From: Anaerolineae bacterium
GTDB taxonomy: Bacteria > Chloroflexota > Anaerolineae > Aggregatilineales > Phototrophicaceae
Assembly (NCBI GenBank): GCA_022822545.1
Contig: JAJEBE010000043.1
Coordinates: 60,911 to 124,910 of the forward strand
DNA length: 64,000 bases
Direction: 5' to 3'
Position numbers and translations under genes: made by a program. The notes beneath the pieces were generated by a model that saw nothing but the letters and a program-made list of their open reading frames with translations, did not search any database and was not told the DNA's origin. Below, one piece after another: positions 1 through 8,324 of this stretch; the first letter of the stretch is position 1, and each line of letters starts with the position of its first letter.

Positions 1-119
1 CTCATCGGCAAGATGCCGGCCGCGAGGAAGGTCAGCAGGACCGGCGTCATCGATGCGAAGATGTCATTGGTCAGGTGCCCGATGCAGACTGACCACAAAA
101 GCCGATAGCGGCGCGGCAT
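1..119 (-). CDS. MFS-type transporter, N-terminal fragment (runs off the window)
   Basis: An open frame starts with ATG at 119 on the minus strand, preceded by a weak GAGGGG ribosome site, and runs off the left edge after 39 codons. The peptide begins MPRRYRLLWSVCIGHLTND and continues into a hydrophobic stretch. A short basic start, then a first membrane helix containing a His/Asn-Asp pair (GHLTND), is what major facilitator proteins of the fosmidomycin-resistance type look like. Only one membrane segment is visible, so substrate and exact family cannot be given. It would be an inner-membrane secondary transporter. Confidence 0.55.
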   Translation of the reverse strand, partial: MPRRYRLLWSVCIGHLTNDIFASMTPVLLTFLAAGILPM

Positions 120-228
120 AAGTTGCCCCTCTCGCGATAATGGCGGCAATGATAATGCTTGCGGCGGCGGATGAGAATGTGGATTGCAGGAAAAAGTGAT
201 GACGCTTGGGGCTGCTCAGGCAATCGTC

Positions 229-564
229 CTAAACATTAATATCCCTTAGTATTCTCCTGAGTTCGCTTGGGCTTGTCCCGGCTTTGTCCGACTTCGAATA
301 AATGTGAATGAACAACAAGGTATCATCATCTTGGCGCACATATAGGACGCGAAAGCCGCCACTTTTGCCACGCTGTGCAGATCTGCTTCTTACTCTAACT
401 TTGTACACCTCATAACCGGTATGGGAGACACGGGCGCCACGATAGCCCATTTCCGACATTTCAGCGATTAAGTCGCGCAGGTCTTCGCCGATGCGCCTGA
501 ATCTCTTATTCAATTGTTTGACTTCTTGATCAAAGTCCGCGGTGGTTTCTACTTTGAGAGGCAT
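229..564 (-). CDS. RelE/ParE-superfamily toxin of a type II toxin-antitoxin pair
   Basis: A 111-residue basic protein. The central segment has the RelE/HigB pattern: a basic strand (YKVRVRSRSAQRGKSGGFRVLY) leading to GGFRVLYV, then a hydrophobic strand LLFIHIYSKSD. Family members cut mRNA on the ribosome or poison gyrase; which of these applies cannot be read from sequence. The start ATG lies 12 bp after the stop of the upstream acidic gene, in antitoxin-first order, so the two are co-transcribed. Length fits the family (90-120 residues). Confidence in the family is good; the cellular target is unknown. Confidence 0.75.
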   Translation of the reverse strand: MPLKVETTADFDQEVKQLNKRFRRIGEDLRDLIAEMSEMGYRGARVSHTGYEVYKVRVRSRSAQRGKSGGFRVLYVRQDDDTLLFIHIYSKSDKAGTSPSELRRILRDINV

Positions 565-576
565 CTTAGGAACTGG

Positions 577-927
577 CTAACAGTCACTTAGTTCGTCAAA
601 CAATTCCTCTATGGGTCTGGTTTCCCCAGCCAGAGCTTGCAAATAGCCCTGCTTGATGCCTTGCAGAATCTCCTTCCTGGTAGGCGTTCGATAGGGCTTG
701 TCGTCATCATCTTGATCCGAGACGTCTTGACCTGGTTGGTACAAACCGGCATCAAATTCAGCTCGCGCCTCTCTTAGGACCGCCGCTATCTCTTCGTCGC
801 TCGGCTCGCCAAAGATCGCCTCAAAGACCTCTGGGGCCTGAAGCGCCTCGACTATCTCCTCAGCGGTCTCGCCAAGCTGGCGGATATCAGTTAGCTCAGG
901 CGTGGTGTTTTTCGTTGTCTCTTTCAT
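577..927 (-). CDS. Probable antitoxin partner of the RelE-type toxin
   Basis: A 116-residue strongly acidic protein, starting at ATG 927, which has an AAGGAGA ribosome site 5-6 bases upstream; a longer frame from 954 lacks one. The last 35 residues (TPTRKEILQGIKQGYLQAL, then a Glu-rich end) form an amphipathic helix like the toxin-wrapping tail of RelB/ParD antitoxins. The middle holds a run of Asp (DQDDDDK), probably a flexible linker. I see no recognisable DNA-binding fold in the first 60 residues. Function is inferred from position, charge and tail: it should neutralise the toxin and perhaps repress the pair. Confidence 0.6.
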   Translation of the reverse strand: MKETTKNTTPELTDIRQLGETAEEIVEALQAPEVFEAIFGEPSDEEIAAVLREARAEFDAGLYQPGQDVSDQDDDDKPYRTPTRKEILQGIKQGYLQALAGETRPIEELFDELSDC

Positions 928-1073
928 GCTTGTCTCCTTATCGGGTGGCTGCAATATCTACCACCCGCGCGCAGCCTATTGTATCATGCGCCCGACCGTT
1001 AAGCACAGTTCCCGCAACCGGGATTATCTGTCCCTTACGACCATATCCGGACTAAAGCTATTGAGGATGCGAT

Positions 1074-1883
1074 ATGCCAGTTGACTACGACAAGCTCCAG
1101 CCAGCGCCAAAGCGCGACGAGCCCTACCATATCGTGGTGACCGCCGCCCATCATGACGACATCGAATTCGGCGCCGCCGGCAGCGTGGCGCGTTGGATCC
1201 GCGACGAGGGCGCCACCGTCACCTACGTTATCATCACCGATGGCGGCTCGGGCAGCAATGACCCGACGCTGTCTCGCGCCGAGCTCGTGGCGCTGCGCCG
1301 CGAAGAGCAACTGAAAGCGGCGGCCATAGCTGGCGTCCATGATGTGCGCTTCCTCGATTATCCCGATGGCGCCTTGCAAGCCTCGCTTGAACTGCGGCGG
1401 GACTTGACGCGCATCATCCGCGAGACGAAGCCCTACCGCGTCGTCTGCCAGGACCCGACCACGGTATTCGTGCGCAGCCAGTACATCAACCACCCGGATC
1501 ACCGGGCAGCCGGCGAGGCGACGCTTTATGCCGCCTTCCCCAGCGCCGAGACGCGGCCCATCTTCCCCGAACTGCTGGCGGAAGGCTACGAGCCGCACAA
1601 GATCGGCGAGCTATACATGGACTTGACACAAGAGGCGACGCATTTCGTCGATATCAGCAGCACGGTCGAGCTGAAGATGGCGGCGCTGGGCGCGCATATC
1701 TCGCAGATCGGCGCGGGCGAAGACTTTGAGAACGGCGCGAAGAAATGGATCACCGAAGCCAACCTTGAGGGCGGCAAGCGCGTCGGCGTCGACTACGCCG
1801 AATACTTCCGCGTGATGAAATTCGACGAAGAACGCAAGAGCCTTTTTGACGAGGAGCGGGAGCGTCTGGGCGCGCAGGGCTGA
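1074..1883 (+). CDS. PIG-L family (LmbE-like) deacetylase
   Basis: A 269-residue cytosolic zinc hydrolase of the PIG-L superfamily, which removes N-acetyl groups from GlcNAc-containing or other amide substrates. The metal and catalytic motif AHHDDIEFG is at residues 25-33 (family consensus AHPDD), and the third metal-ligand region is NHPDH at about 139-143. Both are intact. The rest follows the Rossmann-like family layout, with LVALRREEQLKAA after the first strand pair. Length is typical. It stands alone, 147 bp after the antitoxin start on the opposite strand, with GAGG as ribosome site. The actual substrate cannot be told; carbohydrate genes further on make an amino sugar plausible. Confidence 0.85.
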   Translation: MPVDYDKLQPAPKRDEPYHIVVTAAHHDDIEFGAAGSVARWIRDEGATVTYVIITDGGSGSNDPTLSRAELVALRREEQLKAAAIAGVHDVRFLDYPDGALQASLELRRDLTRIIRETKPYRVVCQDPTTVFVRSQYINHPDHRAAGEATLYAAFPSAETRPIFPELLAEGYEPHKIGELYMDLTQEATHFVDISSTVELKMAALGAHISQIGAGEDFENGAKKWITEANLEGGKRVGVDYAEYFRVMKFDEERKSLFDEERERLGAQG

Positions 1884-2477
1884 TTCATCGGGTCTTCAAT
1901 CAAAAGTTATTTGCTCAGATTTGCGTGGAGCGCGCTAAAAGCAAGCCAGCATAATTTCTAGTGAGATAGGCAACTGTATGTTCGCGCGCCAAGGGCTTGT
2001 CCGGCGCTCGGTCAAAGCCATCGTTCGCGTCGCTCGTCGGCTCCCGGCGGGCAGTTTGGCGCTCCTTCAATGTCGGAAACAGCCCGCAGTCATCTACCCT
2101 ACAGCGCCGCTAAAATCGCTGAAAACGCGGGGAAATGCAGGGAAATTCGCATCTGTATCGATACCGTATAGATATAGTGAGGTAGTATCGGGGGGGTATG
2201 GTAGCGTAGCGCTTGTACGTGAGCGACATGGCATGCTTGGGGAATAGATGCTCAATGGGCGAAATGGCGTTCATGACAGTCAGTATAGCACAAACAGGCA
2301 TGGCATAGGCGACCAAATGTTCGCATATTGAAGCGAGGCGGGAAAGCGAACTTGACACGGGATTTCCAGTAGCGGACAAGTCATTAAGCATCGATTCAGC
2401 ATTAGACGGCAATTGCCGCGCATCGCCATGAAAGGGTAGAATGAGCGCCGATTCAAATACTGGCGAAAAGGACAATC
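1884..2477. other. Intergenic region without a supported gene
   Basis: Short frames here have no ribosome site and no recognisable protein character. There is a 10-bp palindrome GTATCGATAC at 2155-2164 followed by GTATAGATATAG and a run of seven G at about 2190. I can assign no function to these. The promoter of the FAH gene should lie near the right end. Confidence 0.5.
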
Positions 2478-3353
2478 ATGATTCTGACAAGCTATCATAC
2501 CGACGCTGGCATCAAGCTGGGTATCAAGACAGGGCGCGGGATTCTGGATGTAGCGGCGGCGGCAGCGGCGACCGGATTGAAATGCCCAGCGAGCCCGGAC
2601 GAAGTCTACGCGCAGGGGAACGAAGCTCTCGCGGCGCTCTTAGCACTCGCGGACGCGGCGGACGATGCGGCCCTCTATCTAAATGAAGCGGATCTGAGCT
2701 ACGCGCCTGCCGTGCCGAACCCGGGCAAGATCCTCTGCGTCGGCTTGAATTATCAAAAACATGCGGCCGAGTCCGGCATGGCGCCGCCCGCGGAGCCGGT
2801 GCTCTTCAGCAAGTTCAACAACACAATCGCCGCGCCAAACGAAGACATCCCGCTGCAAGCCGATTGGAAGACGGTGGACTACGAATCGGAATTGGGCGTG
2901 GTCATGGGAGCGCGGGCGCGCAATGTCTCGGTGGACGAGGCGCTGGATGCTGTTTTCGGTTATTGCAACATGAATGACCTCAGCGAGCGCGATTTGCAGA
3001 TGCGCAGCGGGCAGTGGTTGCTGGGCAAAACGCTGGACAAATTCCTGCCCTTGGGACCTTACGTGGTCACGGCGGACGAGATCCCCGATCCGCAGAGCCT
3101 GGCGATCAAGGGCTGGCTGAATGGCGAACTGCGGCAGGACAGCAATACGGCCGATATGATTTTCAGCGTCGCCGAAGTCATCGCCTACGCCAGCCGCATC
3201 ATGACGCTTGAACCGGGCGATATCATCAGCACCGGCACCCCCGAAGGCGTCATCCTGGGCATGGACCCGCGCGTTTGGCTGAAACCCGGCGACGAGTACA
3301 TCGTCGAAGTCGAAGGGCTGGGCAAGCTGGCCAATCGCATGGTCGAGGCCTAG
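2478..3353 (+). CDS. Fumarylacetoacetate hydrolase (FAH) family protein
   Basis: A 291-residue protein with the FAH C-terminal fold. The signature starts at KILCVGLNYQKHA (about residues 78-90). The divalent-metal acids are E136 and E138 in DYESELGVV and D167 in NMNDLSERD. The ends TGTPEGV and PGDEYIVEVEGLG are typical. Family members cleave C-C bonds of acylpyruvates or 2-keto-acids, or act as oxaloacetate decarboxylases or dehydratases in sugar-acid breakdown. The N-terminal 75 residues form the usual small domain. The epimerase gene follows 2 bp later, so the two are one operon. A role in sugar-acid (for example fucose or arabinose lactone) breakdown is inferred from that pairing. Confidence 0.85.
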   Translation: MILTSYHTDAGIKLGIKTGRGILDVAAAAAATGLKCPASPDEVYAQGNEALAALLALADAADDAALYLNEADLSYAPAVPNPGKILCVGLNYQKHAAESGMAPPAEPVLFSKFNNTIAAPNEDIPLQADWKTVDYESELGVVMGARARNVSVDEALDAVFGYCNMNDLSERDLQMRSGQWLLGKTLDKFLPLGPYVVTADEIPDPQSLAIKGWLNGELRQDSNTADMIFSVAEVIAYASRIMTLEPGDIISTGTPEGVILGMDPRVWLKPGDEYIVEVEGLGKLANRMVEA

Positions 3354-3355
3354 CC

Positions 3356-4300
3356 ATGGACGATACCTATCTCGTCACCGGCGGCATGGGCTGCATCGGC
3401 GCCTGGGCGCTCACGAATTTGCGGCGCAGCGGCAAGCGGGCGGTGAACTTCGATCAAAGCACAGACCGTCATCGCATCAACTGGCTGATGAGCGCCGAGG
3501 AACAAGCGGACATCAGCTTCGTGCAAGGCGACCTGCGCGACAGGGACGCGGTGAAGGGCGTCTTCGCCGAGCATGAGATCACGCACGTGATTCACCTGGC
3601 GGCATTGCAAGTGCCTTTCTGCCGCGCCAATCCTGTGCTGGGCGCGGAGGTTAACGTGACGGGCACGGTCAACGTCTTCGAAGCAGCCAAAGCGCAAGGC
3701 GTCAATCACATCGCTTTCGCCTCGTCGATCGGCGTCTACGGCCCGCCCTCCGAGTTCCCGCCTGGCTTGATCGCCAACGACGCGCCGCAGAATCCGCGCA
3801 CGCTCTACGGCGCTTACAAGGTCTGCAATGAGCAAACGGCGCAGGTCTACTTCCATGAAGACGGCATGACCAGCGCCTGCCTGCGACCCTACACGGTCTA
3901 CGGCGTCGGGCGGGATCAAGGCATGACCAGCGAGCCGACCAAGGCGCTGGCAGCGGCGGTCAAGGGGCAGCCCTACAAGATCGGCTTCAGCGGCGCGATG
4001 CAGTTTCAGTTGGCGGCCGATGTGGCGCGGCAATTCATCCTGGCGGCCGAGCAGCCGCTCGATGGCGCTTATGGCTTCAATCTGGGCGGCAAGCCGGCGA
4101 CCGTTTCGGAGTTTGTCGGCTTCGCCAAAGATGTTTTGCCCGAGGCGGAGATCGATGTGGCCGAGCAGCCGCTGCCCTTCCCCGAGGGCTTTGATGACAG
4201 CGCGCTGCGGGCGAGCTTCGGCACGGTGTACGAGACGTCGCTGGCGGAGGGCATCGCCGAGACCATCGCGCATATGCAGCGGTTGGGGGATGGTATCTAA
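3356..4300 (+). CDS. NAD-dependent epimerase/dehydratase (extended SDR)
   Basis: A 314-residue extended short-chain dehydrogenase. The NAD-binding motif TGGMGCIG is at residues 8-15, and the catalytic Tyr-Lys pair is Y151 and K155 (YGAYK). A Ser-rich strand ASSIGVYG precedes it and supplies the catalytic serine. The substrate half contains CLRPYTVYG, the usual sugar-nucleotide binding pattern. I chose ATG 3356, 2 bp after the FAH stop; a frame open from 3275 overlaps FAH and reads as basic nonsense. The likely role is epimerisation or oxidation of a sugar, in the same pathway as the FAH protein. The exact substrate is not evident. Confidence 0.85.
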   Translation: MDDTYLVTGGMGCIGAWALTNLRRSGKRAVNFDQSTDRHRINWLMSAEEQADISFVQGDLRDRDAVKGVFAEHEITHVIHLAALQVPFCRANPVLGAEVNVTGTVNVFEAAKAQGVNHIAFASSIGVYGPPSEFPPGLIANDAPQNPRTLYGAYKVCNEQTAQVYFHEDGMTSACLRPYTVYGVGRDQGMTSEPTKALAAAVKGQPYKIGFSGAMQFQLAADVARQFILAAEQPLDGAYGFNLGGKPATVSEFVGFAKDVLPEAEIDVAEQPLPFPEGFDDSALRASFGTVYETSLAEGIAETIAHMQRLGDGI

Positions 4301-4326
4301 CCACAGAGGACACAGAGAGCACAGAG
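4301..4326 (+). repeat. CACAGAG-rich interspersed repeat, copy 1
   Basis: The 26 bases after the epimerase stop read CCACAGAGGACACAGAGAGC and continue ACAGAG. A related element in inverted orientation lies at 6001-6027, so the beta-helix gene is bracketed. A partial copy is at 27354-27370. Elements of this composition are scattered in many environmental bacterial genomes; their function is not known to me. Confidence 0.5.
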
Positions 4327-4335
4327 TGGGTTGTA

Positions 4336-5973
4336 ATGGCTAACTGTCGCTTTACGTCGGTGCTTGTGTTGCTGGCGCTGTGTTTAATTGCAATGCCGAA
4401 CTCCGCTGCCGACATCGCCGTAGATGCGGACTGCACGCTGGCGGACGCGATCATCGCGGCGAATACGGATGAGGCGGTCGGCGGCTGTCCCGCTGGTGAC
4501 GGCGCGGACGTGATAACGCTTTCAGTTGATGTGACGCTCGAGTCCGAACTGCCTCACATCACCACGGAGATGACAGTCGAAGGCGGCGACTACAGCATCA
4601 GCGGCGCGCTCGCCTATCGCATTTTCTATGTAGACACGAGCGGAACACTGACAATCGAGCAATTGACATTAGTTGACGGCAGATCGGGACCCGAGAATGC
4701 GCCCGGCTTATGGAGTGGAGAAGGCGGCGCCATTTACAATGAAGGCAAGTTGAACATCATCAATAGCGTCTTTTCGCAAAATATGGCAGGAATAGGCGGC
4801 GCAATAAGCAACGGAGGAAAGCTGAACGTCATAAGCAGCACCTTTGTCGAAAACTCAGCGTTCGCAGGTCCCGGCGCAATTGAAAATCTTGCAGGTGCGG
4901 AGTTGAACGTCCGCGAGAGCCACTTCATCAATAACGATGGACACGCTGGCGGCGCGATCGCCAACTTGGGAGCGCTGCTCCTCACAGATAGCCTGCTAGA
5001 ACTTAACAGGGCTGGCTACGGCGGCGCGATTCACAGCATTGGAGAGTCCATTATTCAACGCAGCACCATTACTTTCAATTCAGCCGAAGACGGCGGCGCG
5101 ATCATAAACTCTGGAGAGCAAACTATAGCCGACAGCCTATTCATTCGAAACTCTTCAGTGCAGGACGGCGGCGCAATCATTAACTCTAAGAAATTGAATG
5201 TAACTCACAGTGTCTTTGAGGGCAACATAGCGGGTGCCGGCGGCCATATAGTCGCATACGGAGAGTTATTAGCTGAAACCGATCGCAACTACCATCCCTA
5301 CGTAACGGGCGTGGGCGGCGCCGTTTACAATACAGAAGATGGAGATCTGATAGTCAGCGAGAACAGCTTCACTGAAAACGCGGCGGGAGTTGGAGGCGCT
5401 ATTTTTAACGTCGGCGCGCTAAGAGTTATGAGTACGGCCTTCAATGCTAACGGCGCCGATAAACGAGGCGGCGCCATATTCAACCTGGGACAGCTAAGCA
5501 TTGACAACAGCAGTTTTGTCAGCAACTCGGCCGCGGAAGGCGGAGGCATGCTCCTTTTCGACAATGGGTCACAGTCATCGGTGGCGACTCTCTCTCATCT
5601 GACGTTGGTGGCCAACTCTGCCGAAACCGGCGGAGGCATTCATGTGGACGCATTTCCACAAGCCACCGTCCGCCTGCACAACAGCATCCTCGTTCAAAGT
5701 AGCGGCGGCGATTGCGGCGGCGAAGTCAGTCAGGCAAAGGGCAATCTCATTGAAGACGGCTCCTGCGACGCCGAATTAAGCGGGGACTCCATGCTCGGCG
5801 ACCTCGTCCAACCCGAAGACGGCTCGCCGGCGTATTATCCGCTCCTGCCCAGCAGCCCGGCGATCGACGCCGCGGTCAGCGACTTCTGTCCGGACACCGA
5901 CCAGATCGGCAACGCCCGTCCTCAAGGCGAAGCTTGCGACATTGGCGCGATAGAATACGTACACGAAGAGTAG
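4336..5973 (+). CDS. Secreted right-handed beta-helix protein with CSLREA-like start
   Basis: A 545-residue exported protein. Residues 1-25 form a Sec signal peptide (hydrophobic VLVLLALCLIAMPNSAA). Next comes DCTLADAIIAAN at 32-43, a variant of the CSLREA motif found at the start of such proteins. From about 110 to 440 there are about 12 turns of a GGAI(Y/F/I)N repeat spaced 20-30 residues apart, as in pectate-lyase or Pmp-type beta-helices. The end, ACDIGAIEY, is the usual terminal motif of this family. No membrane anchor or sorting signal is visible. It is probably a cell-surface or secreted adhesin or polysaccharide-binding protein. The gene sits between two inverted CACAGAG repeats. Confidence 0.8.
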   Translation: MANCRFTSVLVLLALCLIAMPNSAADIAVDADCTLADAIIAANTDEAVGGCPAGDGADVITLSVDVTLESELPHITTEMTVEGGDYSISGALAYRIFYVDTSGTLTIEQLTLVDGRSGPENAPGLWSGEGGAIYNEGKLNIINSVFSQNMAGIGGAISNGGKLNVISSTFVENSAFAGPGAIENLAGAELNVRESHFINNDGHAGGAIANLGALLLTDSLLELNRAGYGGAIHSIGESIIQRSTITFNSAEDGGAIINSGEQTIADSLFIRNSSVQDGGAIINSKKLNVTHSVFEGNIAGAGGHIVAYGELLAETDRNYHPYVTGVGGAVYNTEDGDLIVSENSFTENAAGVGGAIFNVGALRVMSTAFNANGADKRGGAIFNLGQLSIDNSSFVSNSAAEGGGMLLFDNGSQSSVATLSHLTLVANSAETGGGIHVDAFPQATVRLHNSILVQSSGGDCGGEVSQAKGNLIEDGSCDAELSGDSMLGDLVQPEDGSPAYYPLLPSSPAIDAAVSDFCPDTDQIGNARPQGEACDIGAIEYVHEE

Positions 5974-6000
5974 AGGTCAGTTCGCGGAAACCGTATCGCT

Positions 6001-6027
6001 TTCCTCTATGCCCTCAGTGTCTCTGTG
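6001..6027 (-). repeat. CACAGAG-rich interspersed repeat, copy 2 (inverted)
   Basis: Read on the minus strand it is CACAGAGACACTGAGGGC then ATAGAGGAA, the same family as 4301-4326 but opposite in orientation. It lies 23 bp upstream of the sppA start. Confidence 0.45.
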
Positions 6028-6050
6028 ATGAAAATGGGAAATACGAAACC

Positions 6051-7724
6051 ATGTCCAAAACCATGCGGATGATCCAGCAAGTAAGCGTCAGCCTGCTCAA
6101 TATGCAGCGGGCCCGCGTCCAAGCCATCGACTACGTGATGATCAAAGTGCCCAGTTCCTTCGCGCCCGTGCCCAAAGAGCGCAACTTCGTGCAGCGGCAG
6201 ATTCTGGGCGCGCCGCCGATGAGCCTGATGGAATTCGTCGACGCGCTTGAACGCATCGCCGAGGACCCCCGTCCGCTCGGCGTGATTCTGTATTTCCGCG
6301 GCTTATCCGCCAGCACAGCCGACTTGCAGACCATGCGCGACGCCATCCTCCGCCTGCGCGAAAAGGGCAAGCGCGCCCTCAGCTACGCGCCCGCTTATCG
6401 CACGCGGGAGTATTATGTCGCCAGCGCCTGCGATGAAGTGCTGCTGCCGCCAGGCGGCATGCTGGAGACATCGGGCATATTCAGCCAGCAGGTCTTCCTC
6501 AAAGAGGGCTTGGGCGCGGTCGGCCTGCTATGGGATTCGGTCGCCATCTCGCCCTATAAAGGCGCGGCCGATAGCCTGGCGCGCAGCGAACCCTCGCCCG
6601 AAGGCGCCGAACAGACGAATTGGCTGCTCGATTCCGTGTATGACGCCATCGTGGATGGCATCGCCGCCACGCGCAAAATGAAGCCGGAGGAAGTGAAATA
6701 CATGATCGACGGCGCGCTGCACATGAGCGACGCGGCCCTCGACAGCGGCTACGTCGATGGCGTCATGAACGAGGAGCAACTGCTCGAGTATCTCGGCATC
6801 AGCAAGATCACGATGTGGGAAGAAGCCAACGGGCAAATCTACCTGCCCGAGCGCGATTTCAGCGGCAAGTACATCGGGGTGATTTACGCCGGCGGCGCGA
6901 TCGTCGATGGCGAAAGCGCAAGCCCGCCGAGCGACATGCCGATCCCCCTGCCCTTCGTCGGCAGCGAGCGCCTGGGCGATATCACGCTGAATCAGCAGGC
7001 GCGCAACCTGATGCAAGACCCGCAATGCGGCGCGCTGGTGCTGTATATCGACAGCGGGGGCGGCTCGGCGACAGCATCGGAATCGATGGCTTCCGCGCTG
7101 GGCGAATTCGCCAAGTCCCGCCCGCTCGTGGTTTACATGGGCGGCGTGGCGGCCTCCGGCGGCTACTATATCGCCACGCCGGCGCATTGGATCGTGGCGC
7201 AGCCGAGCACGATCACCGGCTCCATCGGCGTGCTGATGGGCAAGCTGGTCAACAGCGAAATGCTGAAGAAGCTGCGCTTCAACGCTTATTCGTACCTGCG
7301 CGGCGATAATGCCGACTGGATCGCCAGCGACAGCGAATTCAGCGAGGCCCAACGCGAGATGGTCCGCGGCAGCATCGAGCATATCTATGAGCAATTCATC
7401 GGGCGCGTGGGGGAGAGCCGCGGCAAGTCCCCCGATGAGGTTGACGCCATCGGTGGCGGCCGCGTCTGGACCGGCGCGCAGGCTTTGGAGCATGGCTTGG
7501 TGGATGAGTTGGGTAGTTTACGGCGGGCAGTGGACAAAGCGCGGGAGTTGGCGAGCTTGCCCGAGGCGGCGCCGGCGGTGCTCGTCCGCGAGAAGGGCAA
7601 GCCCATCGGCGCGCAGGTGGCGGAACAGAATCCGGCGGCGCTGGCGAATTATGCGCTGGAAGGGCTGGAACTGCTCAGCAACCGGGCGCAGTGCCTCATG
7701 CCCTTTGAATGGCGGGTGAAATGA
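6051..7724 (+). CDS. sppA: Signal peptide peptidase SppA-like protease (family S49, double-domain form)
   Basis: A 557-residue serine protease with two tandem S49 domains, like the E. coli 67-kDa SppA. The Ser/Lys dyad is split between the domains: K170 in PYKGAAD and S369 in VAASGGYY, 199 residues apart, as in E. coli (K209/S409). Strands before each site (VILYFRG, LVLYIDSGGG) form the oxyanion and substrate channel. SppA degrades leftover signal peptides in the membrane. Unlike E. coli SppA, no N-terminal membrane anchor is seen in the first 35 residues, so it may be cytosolic or peripheral. I chose ATG 6051 because the open frame before it runs through the upstream repeat. DUF488 overlaps its stop. 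Confidence 0.88.
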   Translation: MSKTMRMIQQVSVSLLNMQRARVQAIDYVMIKVPSSFAPVPKERNFVQRQILGAPPMSLMEFVDALERIAEDPRPLGVILYFRGLSASTADLQTMRDAILRLREKGKRALSYAPAYRTREYYVASACDEVLLPPGGMLETSGIFSQQVFLKEGLGAVGLLWDSVAISPYKGAADSLARSEPSPEGAEQTNWLLDSVYDAIVDGIAATRKMKPEEVKYMIDGALHMSDAALDSGYVDGVMNEEQLLEYLGISKITMWEEANGQIYLPERDFSGKYIGVIYAGGAIVDGESASPPSDMPIPLPFVGSERLGDITLNQQARNLMQDPQCGALVLYIDSGGGSATASESMASALGEFAKSRPLVVYMGGVAASGGYYIATPAHWIVAQPSTITGSIGVLMGKLVNSEMLKKLRFNAYSYLRGDNADWIASDSEFSEAQREMVRGSIEHIYEQFIGRVGESRGKSPDEVDAIGGGRVWTGAQALEHGLVDELGSLRRAVDKARELASLPEAAPAVLVREKGKPIGAQVAEQNPAALANYALEGLELLSNRAQCLMPFEWRVK

Positions 7725-8239
7725 TGGAGCGGCGACGGATTTTCACGATAGGCTACGGTGGGCGCGCGACAGAGGAGTTTATCGCGTTGCTGAAGCGCTA
7801 TAAGATTGATGTGCTGGTTGATGTGCGCACCATGCCCTACTCAAAGTTCAATCCCGATTTCACGCGCTCGTGCCTAGCGAAGATCCTGGCCTACGCTGGC
7901 CTGACCTACGCCTTTATGGGTGACTCGCTGGGCGGGCGTCCTGATGATGAAACTTGCTTTGTAGCGGGCAAATTAAATGCGTCCCGCTGCGAAGAACGAG
8001 ACTGGTATCAGCATGGGATAGCGCGCTTGAAAGCTCTGGCAAGAGAACAGCGCGTCGCCATCATGTGCAGCGAGAAAGACCCGGCGTATTGCCATCGCAG
8101 TTATGTGGTCGGCGCGACAGTGGCCAAGGACGCTGACTTTGCGGTGGCGCATATCGATAAAGCTGGCGAACTCAAGACACAGGCCACGCTTGAAGGGGAA
8201 ATCAAGCCGCGTCAACTCAATATGCAAGTCTTGCTCTAA
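7721..8239 (+). CDS. DUF488 family protein
   Basis: A 172-residue protein starting at ATG 7721, overlapping the sppA stop as ATGA, which implies coupled translation. The DUF488 marks are all present: TIGYGGR at about residue 10, LVDVRTMPYSKFNP near 30, and MCSEKDPAYCHRSY at about 110, with the Cys and His pairs conserved in the family. The function of DUF488 is not established; the Cys-containing loop and the Arg-rich pocket suggest binding of a phosphorylated or nucleotide ligand, but that is a guess. A start at 7709 is also open. Confidence 0.8.
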   Translation: MMERRRIFTIGYGGRATEEFIALLKRYKIDVLVDVRTMPYSKFNPDFTRSCLAKILAYAGLTYAFMGDSLGGRPDDETCFVAGKLNASRCEERDWYQHGIARLKALAREQRVAIMCSEKDPAYCHRSYVVGATVAKDADFAVAHIDKAGELKTQATLEGEIKPRQLNMQVLL

Positions 8240-8324
8240 AGAAATCTTGATTAAGCCTAAGAATACAAAAAAGTTCTGGCTGCGACTCTCCGGCTTTTTC
8301 ATCTAAACACAAAGGACAAACTCC

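Noticed and set aside
1978..2475. Two overlapping open frames of 89 and 121 codons in the 1884-2477 gap
   Set aside because: No ribosome sites, odd composition, opposite strands overlapping, and no recognisable motif.
6528..7493. Long open frame antisense to sppA (also antisense frames in pepF, the enolase gene, pstA and others)
   Set aside because: High G+C codon bias leaves the opposite strand open; the peptides are His/Arg/Ala-rich without family features, and the plus-strand genes are clear.
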